Positions 10,934 through 22,424 of a stretch of 64,000 nt of DNA are shown piece by piece (position 1 is the stretch's first letter; each line of letters begins with the position of its first letter). The notes beneath the pieces were generated by a model. The model saw nothing but the letters and a program-made list of their open reading frames with translations. It made no database searches and was not told where the DNA came from. The stretch comes from Diphasiastrum complanatum (Eukaryota; Streptophyta; Lycopodiopsida; Lycopodiales; Lycopodiaceae), in NCBI GenBank assembly GCA_029204225.1, contig MU832634.1:1-64000 (forward strand). Reading direction: 5' to 3'. The position numbers and the translations under genes are program-made.

Positions 10934-11599
10934 TAATTTGAGCTTTGCATGCTAACATCTCTGATTGTACAAGAATTTGAGAGCTAATTCAAGCAAAAAA
11001 ATAGTTATACACTTTTTCTTACCTTTCTCTAAAGAGTGTTTGGATCAAATCGGATTGAAACTGAATTTTCAGGTCTGAAAAGTGATAGTACGGAATTTTG
11101 GAATTCCGCACGTGTGAAAACTAGAGACTTTCAGTCCCTTCTATCTCCTTGCTAGTTGATCCAAAGATAGTGGTAGATAGCTTGATGGAAAGTTATGAAG
11201 TGTACTTTCCATAGAAATTGAAACCAAATCAATCTGATGTGTTTATCAAGAGTTATAAGCTCTTAAAGAGAGTAGGGAGAGGTCCAAAATCCGAGTGACC
11301 ACTTTTTGATTTGATTCAACCTTGCTTTGTTCTGAGTCCATTGTTTTGAGCATCCTACACAAGAAACTAAAGATCAAGACTAAGTTTGTTGTAATTGAAC
11401 ACCTTTTGAGCCTTCTGAGTATCAATAGTGTTTTCTTTTGAAGCATTTCACACGTGCCAAAAGTAGGATTCAAACTTGTCCAAGTGCCCTAACCATTTTG
11501 AGTGTCTGATCTAGATAATCTTGTTTTGTGAAATATTTGAGATCTATCTAATGGCTCACCTTACATGTCAAAGAGGGGCATCTTTCATGTTGTATCTAC

Positions 11600-12291
11600 T
11601 ACAACACATTCATATATGCTTCTCTTTCTTTGCTTGAAATGCTATCTTGCTTCATTGAATTTGTTGGATCTCAAAGTTCAAGGAAAGCTATAATAGTTTT
11701 GTATGATGCTTATGGTATGGACATGTTTCTTGTCATTATTGACTTAGATATGTTTCCAATACTTTTTGAAAGCAAGATATTGTATTGTCAAAAGTATGCT
11801 CTTGGTTCTAGTAAGAACAAGATTGAGCTTGTTGCTCACTTTTTTGAAAATCATGTTTTCACATGTTTTGAGGCAAATAGTAAACTCCTCTTGAGATTAA
11901 GTGAAGCATCCAAAGTGGACACTTACATCCTTGAGAGAGTAACTAGCCTAAAAAAGATCAAGATAGTCTTTGATATCAAGATTAGACCCATCATGGATAT
12001 AGTTCATTTTATGTGGACTAGTCAAGCTAGAAAGCATAATCTTGATAATCATCATTGTTTCACATCTTATGATCTTGATCTCCATGATCCTTATGACGCT
12101 TGAAAGCCTTGGATTTCTCTATTTATGGTGCATCCATCATGCAAGTGGAACTTTCAAAGCAAAGATCATCATCAAGCATGGAGGAATCCCATGATCATAG
12201 TGGCATATTGGTGGAGCACTCTTCAAAGGCATTGGCAAGAGATCTCTACCAAAGAGATCTTATCATGGATATGGTGAGGGTGCTGCTATGA
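11600..12291 (+). pseudogene. Unrecognised ORF of a non-autonomous LTR element
   Basis: A 157-codon frame (11630-12103) and a second one (12100-12291) lie between the primer sites and a polypurine tract at 12391. They contain no gag, protease, integrase or RT motif. The leucine/isoleucine-rich translation (IIVLYDAYGMDMFLVII) is loosely similar in character, but not demonstrably homologous, to the C-terminal part of the 1030-residue protein at 56339-59431, whose element has the same layout. I regard it as the decayed remnant of a comparable element-specific protein. Confidence 0.35.
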
Positions 12292-12390
12292 TGGATCCCT
12301 TGGCTGATCTTCACTTCTTATGCATACCAAAGGAACCACTCAAAAAGATTTACAAACTTCTCAAGTGATCTAGTACATTTCCAAGCTATT

Positions 12391-13258
12391 TTTTGAGGAG
12401 GAGTGTGAGAAATTGGCAAAAATCTAGCTTGGTATTTTTTATGATAGAAGTTTGTAAGTGAATCTCACATGTGTGGAGGATGTTCCCACGTGTGGAGAAT
12501 TGTGAAGTAAATAAAAAATGTTTGATATAGGGGTCTCATAGAATTTCATAGTCAAGCATTTAGGTGTAGGATGTTGATAGGGTCAAATTTGGCATAGATG
12601 GCAAATTCTCCATTTCCACTTGTAATGCCACTATGGAGCCAAAATAGAGTAGGAGACCAAACTCATGACAATTAGAGTGTAGACAAGTGTAATGCTTTTG
12701 TTTGATGAAGTTTAAGAGGTCCAATAGGATTTAGAGGTGGCAAAGTGTGGTCCAATCATAGTTAAGCATAGTGGTAGCTTGTGGATCTACTAGTATCATT
12801 GTACTCCTCATTTGGATCTAATCGATTTTGGAGATTGAGTGGATTTTGAGTGTTATTGGATTTCTAGCTTTCTCTCTCTACCCGAGAGCTCATGATAATT
12901 TTCTCTCTCTACCCGAGGAGGCATCTTGTTTTTACTTAGAATAATTTTTGAATACTTCCCACACGTGTGAGTGAGAGTTGGAAGTGATTGAATGCATGTA
13001 GTAGTGTGTTTTTGCCATAGAATCAAAGATAGATCTTGAATCTCAATCTAGTCTTGATCTTGGTGCTTCTACACACCTTAGGAGATCACACATGTTGTGG
13101 ATAGTCCACACGTGTGAAATCAACAATTAAGCCATAGAATTAGAGATAAATTGTGATTTTCACTCTACAATTGATCTATGTGTTAAAATAAAGCTTAGTA
13201 AGATCACTCACACATTGAAAGTACATCACACATGTGTGAACTTGCTAGAAATTTCACA
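12391..13258 (+). repeat. Polypurine tract and 3' LTR of the non-autonomous element
   Basis: A purine tract TTTTGAGGAGGAG (12391-12403) precedes TGTGAGAAATTGG at 12404. The LTR runs to TTTCACA at 13258 and is followed by a primer-site-like TGGTATTAGAGC (13259-13270). It contains G-box palindromes CACACGTGTG at 12960-12969 and 13107-13116. Start, end and palindrome resemble the LTRs of the element at 54520-60091. A primer site right after a 3' LTR suggests a tandem or recombined arrangement. Confidence 0.65.
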
Positions 13259-13331
13259 TGGTATTAGAGCCAAACTAACCCTTCTTGACCGACGGAGGGC
13301 TGCTCGACCGCTATATCTACGACACTACAAA

Positions 13332-13349
13332 TGGCACCATTGTCGGGGA
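13332..13349 (+). promoter_or_regulatory. Primer binding site of Athila/Tat type
   Basis: TGGCACCATTGTCGGGGA closely resembles the TGGCGCCGTTGYCGGGGA primer site typical of Athila/Tat Ty3 elements. It marks the start of the leader that follows. The LTR to its left is missing or cut at about 13.27-13.33 kb. Confidence 0.6.
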
Positions 13350-14640
13350 TAGTAGCTACTAACTAGTTTAGTTGTTTCTTTAGTTTTTTTAGTCTATTTT
13401 AGTGTGTTTGAAGAGGTTTTGGAGTAGTTTAGAGTGGAATTTTCTTGTTTTCTAAGTGTTGATATGTTCAAAGCTAGCAGAGGAGATGTTCGGAGTAGTG
13501 GAGGAGGTGCTTGGAGTAGTGGAGACCTAAGACAGTCTCTAAGGGCTTACTCTGCATTTTTGGAGGAAAAAGTGAAAAAATACCATCAGACTTTGATTTC
13601 TCACAATCCATTGAAAATGAACTCTGGCATTACTAGTGGTAGCCTAAGGACATTGTCCCAGTCTTGCGTAGAAGCCTGCGCGAGTTACTTCCCAACAATT
13701 TTTTAGAAAAGTTGAAAAAATTTCAAAAAACACTTGTAAAAATAAAAAAAAATCACAAAATATCTAAATAACCCTCGACACTCTTGCTAAAGCTAAATAT
13801 TTCTGAGACAAGATTACAGACAAGTCTACAAGAGTTCCCAAGTGGTTTAAGAGGTCCTACAAGTGTTTCAAAAGTTCAAAAAGAGCCAAATACTAATCAG
13901 AACCCTCGCAAATCTCATTTTTTTGAGTTTCTGTTACAACTAATCCTTGCCACTACTATTGTAGCTTCCTCATGCTGAGATTAGCTTACAAACAAGTCTG
14001 CGAGGGTTCATTTTGCTCTAGTGAACTGTAAGAGAGTTCCAAGTGCCAAGAAAACTGAAAAAATTCATAATTAGAGAACCCTTGCACAAGTAACATTTGC
14101 AACATGGTCCATTGAGATCAGAAGATCATTTTCCATCACAGACCAAGTCTACGAGAGTTAATATGAAGAATTGATGAATCTGTGAGCCAAAAAGTGATCA
14201 AAACCCCCTCAGACATTAGTAACTTCCAGATCTATGAGAGTAAACCTTTGCCACTTCATAACATGCCAGATCCACTCGAGATGCAGCTATAGTTAAGAGG
14301 GTGAGAGTTAGTTCCTAGCAGATATTAAGATATCAGAGTTTTTAATCTACAAAATAGCATAAGAAACCATTGCACAACCAACTCTCGTATGATGATCCTC
14401 CACAAATATGATCAGTAGGTAAATCTATCTTGGATTCATCTACAATGATAATTCCAAGCCAATCAGAGCTAGGATCAGAGATATATGAAAAATAATTGTA
14501 AAAAAGATCTAAAATCACACAATTAGCCTATTGAACTGATCAGATCCACACAGATCCAGATTGCTTTTGTCAAATCCATCAAGATCCAGTATCCCTGGCA
14601 TTGTAAGCAATCCAGAGGGCACCTCGTCTTGAGATGCCAA
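13350..14640 (+). other. Leader of a Tat-like Ty3 element
   Basis: No sustained coding frame. It holds a dispersed short motif of the form (T/G)CGAGAGTTA(C/A), seen around 13680, 13830, 14035, 14150 and 14230. The same leader, with recognisable longer matches, recurs on the plus strand at 38.32-38.70 kb and on the minus strand at 39.85-40.62 kb. Confidence 0.55.
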
Positions 14641-15480
14641 AATATGATGGGTTCAACATATTCTATCAGATTCTTCCAGATTTACAAACAAGCATGCAAG
14701 ATCTATGGCGAACAAACATCTGAAGAAAATTTGAAGCTATTTTTCAAGTTCTTAGTAGCTACAGCCTAAGATTGGTTTTTCAACCAATTGGCCGAAGAGA
14801 AGGCCACATGGGAAGGGGTTAAAGCAGCCCTTATTATCTGCTTTAGACCAAGGAAGTTCTTGGAAGACCCATTTCTCCTACTGATCAAGATCAAGATGGG
14901 AAAACAAGAAGGGATCTGGGACTACATAGAACGGGTCAAACATCTATGATTCGAGTGCAACACGGCCCTGACTCTCGATCATGCGGTGATCATGTGGTTT
15001 CTGGCTGAATTACCATGAAGTATTAGAAGAGAACTTAAACTTCAGGAGCAGTATGTTACGTTGTAGGAGGCCATGGAAGATGCCATCATAGAGGAGGATG
15101 AAAGATCAGATGATTATTCAAGCCATAACTATCCAACAATCCATTATCCCACTCCCTCTGTGGCATCAACCTCTAACGCTTCCAATATATCGAACGATCT
15201 GTTGATGGAACAAATTACTAAACTTCACAAATAACAAATGGAACAACTTATAATCCAATTTCATCAGAAACTAAAGGCTTTGCAGAGTAATGTAGTGACT
15301 TCATCTACAACGCTAGATTCAAATCAACTACAATACCCACGAATGCTAGGGAATGGATCGGGTGAGGTCTTGACGACAACATAAGTCGGACGTGTCAAAC
15401 AAATCGGATAGGGACAATCCTACTACTGCCCGAAGGCAGGGTCCGATGAACTCCCTCAATGCGTGCACTATTGATAACTA
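14640..15480 (+). pseudogene. Ty3 (Tat-like) gag fragment
   Basis: One frame, broken by three or more stops, has the retrotransposon gag pattern: DWFFNQLAEEKATWEGVKAA, then CFRPRKFLEDPFLLLIKIKM, QEGIWDYIERVKHL and a helix-rich tail to about 15.4 kb. Gag forms the particle. The zinc knuckle and all pol domains are missing, because sequence changes near 15.48 kb to a minus-strand copia element. Confidence 0.7.
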
Positions 15481-15484
15481 AGTA

Positions 15485-16188
15485 GGCAAATACAATAGTA
15501 AATTTGAGCTGTGCGGTTGTGTGCAGGCAAAGAGCAGACAATCAGACAGGTCAATCAGAAAGTCAGAGAAAAAGTGGAAAGCATGCAATATTGACAAAGA
15601 ATCTGAATGCAGAACCAGACAGTAGTCTATTCAGATTAAATATAATGAAATACAAGTCATTAACGCAGGTGAACACAAGACAATTGTGGGCGAAACCCAA
15701 TGTTGTCATTCATTCACTTCGTAGGTGACTGTAAGTTATAACTTACGATGTCGGGCGGTGCCTTTGGCTTCCTTTGGTTTGCTATCGCAATGGACCGTAG
15801 GCTGGAGTGTGGCAGTTCATTGTGGTTGAATCCTTCCATTGGTCTTCGTTTGTGAGTCCTTGCGGACTTGTAGTGGTCAATTTACTTCAACTTCGTAAGG
15901 CAGAACTTTACGGTTTACTTTGGTTTGCTTCGTAAGCTAGACTCTTTGCGGTTCCTAGTGGTGAGTCTTCGTATATGACCGAAAGCAAGACTTTCGTCTC
16001 TTTCATAAGTGACCGTAGGCAAGGTTCATTGCAGTTCCTTGTGGAGTCTTGCCTGTTTGGACTTTACGTGTATTTCTACAGACTGTGTAAAAGATAGTGT
16101 ATTTCTGTAGAATGCTTGTGAGAGATTTTTTTCTTAAGAGATGAAGGGAGGTGAAAAGGATGAGTAGGAGTAAGATTAAACTCCAACA
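15485..16188 (-). repeat. 3' LTR of minus-strand copia element A
   Basis: Read on the minus strand it starts TGTTGGAGTTTAATC at 16188, immediately after the polypurine tract CTTAAGGGGGAG (16200-16189). The left boundary is uncertain (about 15.48 kb). It contains many short imperfect repeats around GCGGTTC and GACCGTAGGC. A similar repeat style reappears on the plus strand near 53.3-53.5 kb. Confidence 0.65.
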
Positions 16189-16320
16189 CTCCCCCTTAAG
16201 CTTACTATTACGAATCCGAATTTAAATTGAGACTTAGCAATTCTAGCATAGTGGAATGCTTTTCTCTTGACAATGGTTTTGTCAAAATATCAGCCAGCAT
16301 ATTGTCTATGTGACAGTAAC

Positions 16321-17600
16321 TTAGTACAATAGCTTTGTTCTGACCTTCTCTCTAAGGAAATGAAATTGAATCTCTATGTGTTTGGTTCTAGCATGAGTTC
16401 GTGGGTTCAGAGATAGAGCGATACAACTTTGATTGTCAAACTGAAGTGTAGTAGGGCCAATTTGCAGAAGTTGCAAATTCTGAAGCAACCTTCTAAGCCA
16501 TATGATCTCCTTCACTACTAATGTAACTACAATGTATTCAGATTCTGTAGAGGACAACGAAATGCATTTTTGCAATCTGTTATTCCATGAAATGGGTCCT
16601 CCTGCAAGGAAACAGATATAACCAGACGTGGATTTTCTGGTCTCGTCTCCTGCGCAATCTGAATCTGTATAAGTAACAAGTGTGAGTGTAGCATCTGTAT
16701 TTCCATTATAGCGCAAAGCATAGTGCCTCATCGCTTGAATGTATCTCATTAATCATTGCAGAGCCTTCTAATGTTGCAGGCCTGGATTCGACATGTATTG
16801 CAGAATTGTGCTTATTATATAAGCTAGAGTAGGATGATAGACTGATAAAAAAAATGTTCATCTCCTTATATTTTGCATCAGGTTTAGGGCACATGCCTTT
16901 GGATAGCTTGGATTCTGGATCCATTGGTGTGTCTATCGACTTACAGTCCTCCATGCCATATATGCGAAGTACATTGTTGAAATATGCTTACTGGCTTATT
17001 CTGCTTGCATGATCTCTAGCGATCTCCATACCAAGTAGGTAATGAACTGGCCCTAAATCAGTCATTTCAAATTCTTGTGATAGTAGGTGCTTCGTGCAAT
17101 AACTGATCTGAGTTGATGATGATTAAAGAATCATCAATGTAGGCTATTATCACATAGCTTGAGCCTTTGTTCTTGAGGTACATGTTTGAGTCTGTAGAGC
17201 ATGAAGTAAAATCATGCTACAACAAGAAGTGATTAGTTTGTTCATACCAGGCCCTAGGAGCTTGCTTAAGGCCATAAAGTGCCTTCTGCAATTTGCACAC
17301 GAAATGCTCTTGTCCTTGAAGGACGTAACCTTCTGGTTGATAAATGTAGATGTCTTCTTGTATGTATCATGAAGGAATGTCGTCTGGATGTCCATATGAT
17401 GAATGTCCAGATCCTCTACAGTAGCTATGGCCAGCGAGGTGTGAATAGATTGATGTTTAACCATTGGATTGAAAGTGTTAGTGTAATCTATTCCATAAAC
17501 TTGTTCATAACCTTTAACCACTAAATGAGCTTTCTATTTGGATATCGATCCATCTGGTTTAAGCTTTACTTTGAAGATCCACTTAGTGTCAATAGGTTTT
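16321..17600 (-). pseudogene. Copia reverse transcriptase and RNase H (element A)
   Basis: Reading right to left: KWIFKVKLKPDGS (about 17575-17535), a stop, GYEQVYGIDYTNTF, HHMDIQTTFLHD, the catalytic YIDD (17141-17130, intact), the end of RT with STPMDPESKL-type sequence (16706-16954), then RNase H (DSDCAGDETRKSTSGY, SWNNRLQKCISLSSTESEY, FDNQSCIAL, HARTKHIEIQFHF) to 16321. Frameshifts separate the blocks. It lies directly downstream of a gag remnant with no protease or integrase between them. Confidence 0.88.
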
Positions 17601-18090
17601 ATACCTGTAGGAGGATTAACAAGATTCCAAGTCAACTCTTTCTCCGTACTTCTTCCTGTAACAAGCTTCTTTTAGCTTCCGTAGAGACAACGTAGGTATA
17701 CTGCTCAAAAGTAACATCCGATTATCGTACGAGTGTGGAAGACTGGCTAGAAGAGACATCGTAGAGTCCTCTTCTGACATAGGCGAACCTATAGCAACAA
17801 GTTCATTCAACAACTGCTTGAACTCGTTCAGATGATCACTACTGAGGTTCCTTCACTCATTTTAGGGTTAGGACATTCTTTTTCAAGAAGAGACGAGCCC
17901 AAACATCTGACGTCTCATAAATGCTTGTTAAGATATCCCACGTTTCTTTGGAGGTGGTACTGTTTTATACATGAGCTATTTGAGTGTCCCTAGCTATCGA
18001 ACCCGTTACATATCCCCATAGTTCCTTGTTGTGTCGTACGTGTAGTATAGGGTCTGAACGCTGGGAGCGTCAACCTCACCTCAACATGCA
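17601..18090 (-). pseudogene. Copia gag fragment joined to RT (element A)
   Basis: Minus-strand frames give a UBN2-type copia gag: LWGYVTGSIA, TSKETWDILTSIYE, then ELVAIGSPMSEED and LASLPHSYDNRMLLL. The C-terminal half of gag, the zinc knuckle, protease, integrase and first RT residues are absent. Sequence passes at about 17.62 kb from gag straight into the RT segment starting near WNLVNPPTG. This is an internal deletion of roughly 2 kb relative to a full copia element. The 5' end of gag is cut by the GA tract at 18.1 kb. Confidence 0.75.
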
Positions 18091-18095
18091 TAGCA

Positions 18096-18260
<165 letters not shown>

Positions 18261-18353
<93 letters not shown>

Positions 18354-18363
18354 GAGAGAGAGA
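18261..18363. repeat. (AG)n microsatellite, second copy
   Basis: About 45 AG units, with minor interruptions near the end (GGAGAGG). With the hairpin unit it forms the second copy of an approximately 165-bp compound tandem repeat. Confidence 0.95.
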
Positions 18364-18430
18364 AGGCCTTGGCTAGGAAAGGCTTTGGGGGCTCGAGCAC
18401 CTCCCCAAAGCTATTCTATCCTAACCAAGG
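18364..18430. repeat. Imperfect hairpin unit, second copy
   Basis: The left arm CCTTGGCTAGGAAAGGCTTTG pairs with the right arm CAAAGCTATTC...CCTAACCAAGG around CTCGAG. Arms are about 28 bp with a few mismatches. It sits at the downstream edge of a minus-strand LTR and may be part of that LTR. Confidence 0.75.
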
Positions 18431-18459
18431 ATGGAGAAAGAAAGAGAGAGAGAGAGGTT

Positions 18460-18992
18460 GAATGAAATGGCAAAGCTTATTAGAAATAGAATTGAGATAC
18501 AATACACAGAAAATGGTTCCCTTTTATAGATTTCTAAGGTGAGCCTCCTTCACTTTGATTGGCCACTTCATTGAGCAAGGATTTTAATCCAACCCTTTCA
18601 AAGAAACGCAATTCAAATCTAATAATTCTAAGAAAACACAAAACAAGTCACATAAATCATGTGAGTCTTACTTTGTGCAACTTAGATTCCTTATTTTTCA
18701 ACTTGACTTTGTAAACTTGGGCCTCAAACTTATTTATTTATACCTAGGGCCCAAGTCTCTATGATTCTAACTATACAATGTACTGTGGTGGGGCCATTGG
18801 GTTGGGCTTACACATGCCCTCACACTTATTATTCTAATGGTACAATGTACTATGGTGGGGCCCACTAGGTAAGGCTTGGCCAACAGCTCATTGGGTTGGG
18901 CTTACACATGCAGGATGCCAGTGCCCTCACACTTATTATTCTAACTGTACAATGTACTGTGGCGGGGCCCACTAGGTAAGGCTTGGCCAACA
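18460..18992 (-). repeat. LTR of a minus-strand Ty3 gag element, with internal tandem duplication
   Basis: Read on the minus strand it starts TGTTGGCCAAGCC at 18992. A second TGTTGGCC start lies at 18885 and a partial third unit follows, so the first about 100 bp is tandemly duplicated. A TATA box (TATAAAAGGG) lies near 18525 on the minus strand, about 460 bp inside. Sequence around the duplicated unit matches the plus-strand LTR at 9591. The left (3') end is uncertain because of the GA tracts. Confidence 0.65.
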
Positions 18993-19022
18993 ATATTTTT
19001 TTAAGTGGTGGGATCCACTTGT

Positions 19023-21090
19023 TTATTTATGTTCAGGAAATACCCACAACGAGGTCCTCGTCCCAAAGTAGTGCCGGTCCCTCGACACTTGGCTACAATT
19101 GTTGTGGAAGATGTTGTTGTCGACGCGTTTATTGATGGGACATGGATGCTTCAGGAAAAGCGTGGATATAATTTGCTTACATAAAACTTGAGGCTTTATT
19201 GGATGATGACGATCAACAAGAACTTGGACTTGCAAAATTCTCAATAATACCCATAAGGGTCTGGTGGCCATTCTGGATAACCTTGTTCATTGACAATTGG
19301 GTAGTCGAGGCATTCCATCAGAGTATACCAAGACAAAACTTGCTGATATTGCTCCTCATAGATTGGCGCAACTGGTCCCAATGTCCTAGACTCGCCCAAT
19401 TCGTAATGTGGATACGACGTGCTTGTTTGACTACTTTTTCTATCCAGGTATTCGTGGTATGCTTGAACCTGACGACTTTCCTCAGTAGTCAATCTTAAAA
19501 ATTGAGGACAAGGTATTGTCATTGTACGCATTGGTCCTTGCTGGACTGGAGGCCTATTCGAACTTGGATTCCCTGAATTTGGCCTTTTGAAAATGGATAT
19601 ACCCAGGTTTCATGTTGGTTTGGGCTACTGCATTGTGGAACAATGAGACTTTGGTTGAATCTCGCTCGTTGAGAGGCAATAATCAACTTTAGTCTTCCCC
19701 TGGTCATATTTGAAGGCTACGTGACTGCACTTCTCCTTGGATCTCGTGCTGAACTGTCTTCAATTTGCTCTTTTGACATTGGCCCCCTTTGTAATTCATC
19801 ACGAAGAAATCCTTGCAATGATTGCGCTAAGAGCCATGATAGAACCTGCCGAAATTCCTTGGTTGCCAATTTTTTGACTTCCTCAGCTATCACTGGCTTG
19901 ATGGATTCTACCAGCACTTGCTTCTGTGATGTTGTCGGTTTGCTCGTGGGTGTGTTTGCATACCTTGGGACTTTTGTCAGAATGTCTTCTTCCTCACTAG
20001 TTTCATAACTCGGTGGCACTAGGATTTTTCTTTTATAGTGCAATTTATTGATAGGTGGGTTGATCAACACAGATACATGTCGGTTTACATAATCCAAATG
20101 CCTCCTATCTAATTGTGAATTTCTCATCGGGAAATTTCGGCATGGATGATTGACTCCGCATTATGCACAATAGGGTTCGAATGTTGATGAATCTCCTCGA
20201 TGTGGACATTCAACTCGACGATGTTTTCCTCTGCATCCATAGCATCTTACCGAGTGCAATACACCATCGCCTCTAAGTTGATAGGCATACACTGGTAATA
20301 GATTCCCTTTAGGATCTTTCACAAAATAGACCGAGAGGCTATTGTGGTCCTCCATTGAGTTCGATGACATGCATGATGATATAGCCAAAACTTCTACCTT
20401 GCCACTGTTTGTTGAAGAAAATCATGATTTAGATGGATCAATTGACATCCATCCTTCGGATGAGCTCCTTGCGACTTGATTCTGCATGTGACTTCTAAAC
20501 CGCTAGATCTGGCTGTCAGGCCTTCTGCTCCACCTTTGGTTCATGTCGCGGATTTTTGATTGAACATCTTGCACTCGGATGATCTCCAAAGTAGTATGTA
20601 CATTCATCTTTTTCAAGAAAATTGACCGTGCGAGCATAAGCTTGAGGACGGCCTGAACTTGAAGTGCAAGATTCTTGGTCTTCTGCTACACTTGATCCGC
20701 TTGACTCTGCTCCACTGCATTGCCTTCCACAGGTCTCCATTCTTGCTAAATCATCGTTCATTGTTGACTCTTGTTCCTCTGATTTCCCATCTGATGATTC
20801 ATCAAAGCGGTAAAGAAAATCCATCATTCCATGTGAGATCTACAATTCCATCATGACAGCATCCTTACAGAGATGTGCAAGTGACACATATGATGCTAAC
20901 TCTTCCATACCCGATCTGATCTTTTTAGGCAGTCCAATATAGAATTTTGCCATGATGATCTGTTGGAAAATCGGTGGATCACAATCTTTCACTAGATGGA
21001 AGATCTGATAGGTGTAGTCTTGGATTGTTTCATCAGGGAACTTCTGCAGTTTAGATAATCATGCAAGAGCGGTCTCCATAGCTCAACACT
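19023..21090 (-). pseudogene. Ty3 gag gene (gag-only element), broken
   Basis: Right to left, minus-strand frames give a gag core (FPDETIQDYTYQIF, FYIGLPKKIRSGMEEL near 21.05-20.88 kb), an acidic Ser-rich linker (20.8-20.5 kb), a CCHC zinc knuckle (CYGCRGKHRRVEC, about 20250-20212), a Lys/Glu-rich region (20.1-19.7 kb) and a Tyr/Pro-rich C-terminus (19.53-19.24 kb). Stops and shifts split it into at least four pieces. An LTR follows at 18992 with no pol domain between, so this is either a gag-only element or one that lost all of pol. Confidence 0.7.
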
Positions 21091-21139
21091 AGAATGTCAC
21101 AAAGTAGCTGATTGGTGGATTGCTTCAGGGTCCGCACAA

Positions 21140-21380
21140 TGATGCTGGTGTTCCAACTCTTTTTTTTTTTGAGGGAAAGAGAAAAGAGTAATTGAAAGAT
21201 AGATCAGTAAGGATGGAAAAATAAAATTGGAATGGATTTAACAGACGAGAGAGCTACGCTACCAAGAGGAGATGAAAGATGGAAGGTGGAATAGAGATGA
21301 AACAGAAGAGTGATGGATGGTTGGTAACTGATAAGGAGATCGCTCACCAGAGAGACTTGAGCTAATTTTTTTTTTTACTT

Positions 21381-21411
<31 letters not shown>

Positions 21412-21924
21412 CTATATATATATATAGTTTTTTTGACGATTTTTTTTATAGTCTTTTTTTACAATCTTTTAAAAAAAAAAAGGATTCTGTTGGGGATGAT
21501 GATGAACTTATATGTATATACACATCAGTTGTAGTGGTCATGAAGATTACGACTATATGGGTAATAGTTGTGAAGTGATGCAGTTATTGCACAATGAATG
21601 GTGACGTGGTCTGCATTGTACAGAGTAGACGATGAGCTCCATTTTGACTAGTGATAGACGACAATCGTCGAAGATGTCGAATGAGTCGAGTTGATTTGTT
21701 CGCCCTTGAGAAGATGTCGAAAGAGTTAAAGTCAGGATGTCGATAGACTTGAGTTAGTAAATTCATCTTCGATGAAGTCGAGTCGATCATGCTCTGCTTC
21801 AAGTAAATGTGTATGTGTAGACTGTTCGACTTATGTGAGTAAGGTTGCTGTCATTGTGGAGAGAGAATATCGTAATGGTCAAGAAATGTGTTTAGATGAG
21901 TAGGAGTAAAGATTCACTCCAACA
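21140..21924 (-). repeat. LTR region of minus-strand copia element B
   Basis: On the minus strand the LTR starts TGTTGGAGTGAATC at 21924, after a polypurine tract identical to that of element A (21936-21925). The left boundary is uncertain; the gag above is lost near 21.14 kb. It contains a (GT)n(TA)n tract at 21381-21427 and no coding sequence. Confidence 0.55.
21381..21427. repeat. (GT)n(TA)n microsatellite
   Basis: TGTGTGTGTG followed by alternating TA with one C interruption. The YIYIYI frame across it is a shadow. Confidence 0.95.
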
Positions 21925-22128
21925 CTCCCCCTTAAGCTTAACTCCTAGGATCTTGAATGAAACTTAATAAGTTGCATAAATCAACATGCTTTTCCGTCGA
22001 CAAGGGCTTAGTCAGAATATCAGCCAACATACTATCAGTATGACAGTAACTTAACTCGACAACCTTGTCAAAACTTTTTCTCTAAGAAAATGAAATTGAA
22101 CTTCAATGTGTTCAGTTCTAGAGTGAAT

Positions 22129-22424
22129 TCATGGGCTCAGAGATAATGCTATGCAACTCTGATTGTCGCAATAGAGTATAGTTGGTCTGAGTTGAGAGAA
22201 CATCAGATCCTGAAGCAATCTTCTGAGCCAGATAATTTTCTTCGCTACAAAGGTGGCTGCAGCATATTCGAACTCTGTAAAAGACATAAACGTGCATTTT
22301 TGCTTTTGACTATTCCATGAAATGGGTCCGCCTGCTAGAAAGCATAAGTAGCAGAGGTGGATTTTCATGTGTCCACATCTCCAGCCCACAAAATAAGCAT
22401 ATAGAATTAGAGTGTCCTCTGTAT
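22129..22424 (-). pseudogene. Copia RNase H fragment (element B), cut by an LTR
   Basis: The minus-strand frame has FLAGGPISWNSQKQKC, FTEFEYAAATFVAKKIIWLR, LYCDNQSCIALS: the C-terminal two thirds of a copia RNase H, closely similar to element A. Upstream sequence continues the domain only to 22424, where the LTR of the plus-strand copia element begins. I infer that element inserted inside this RNase H gene. Confidence 0.8.

Noticed and set aside
11246-11473. Minus-strand ORF as a gene
   Set aside because: No protein-family character; it lies in the leader of a plus-strand element.
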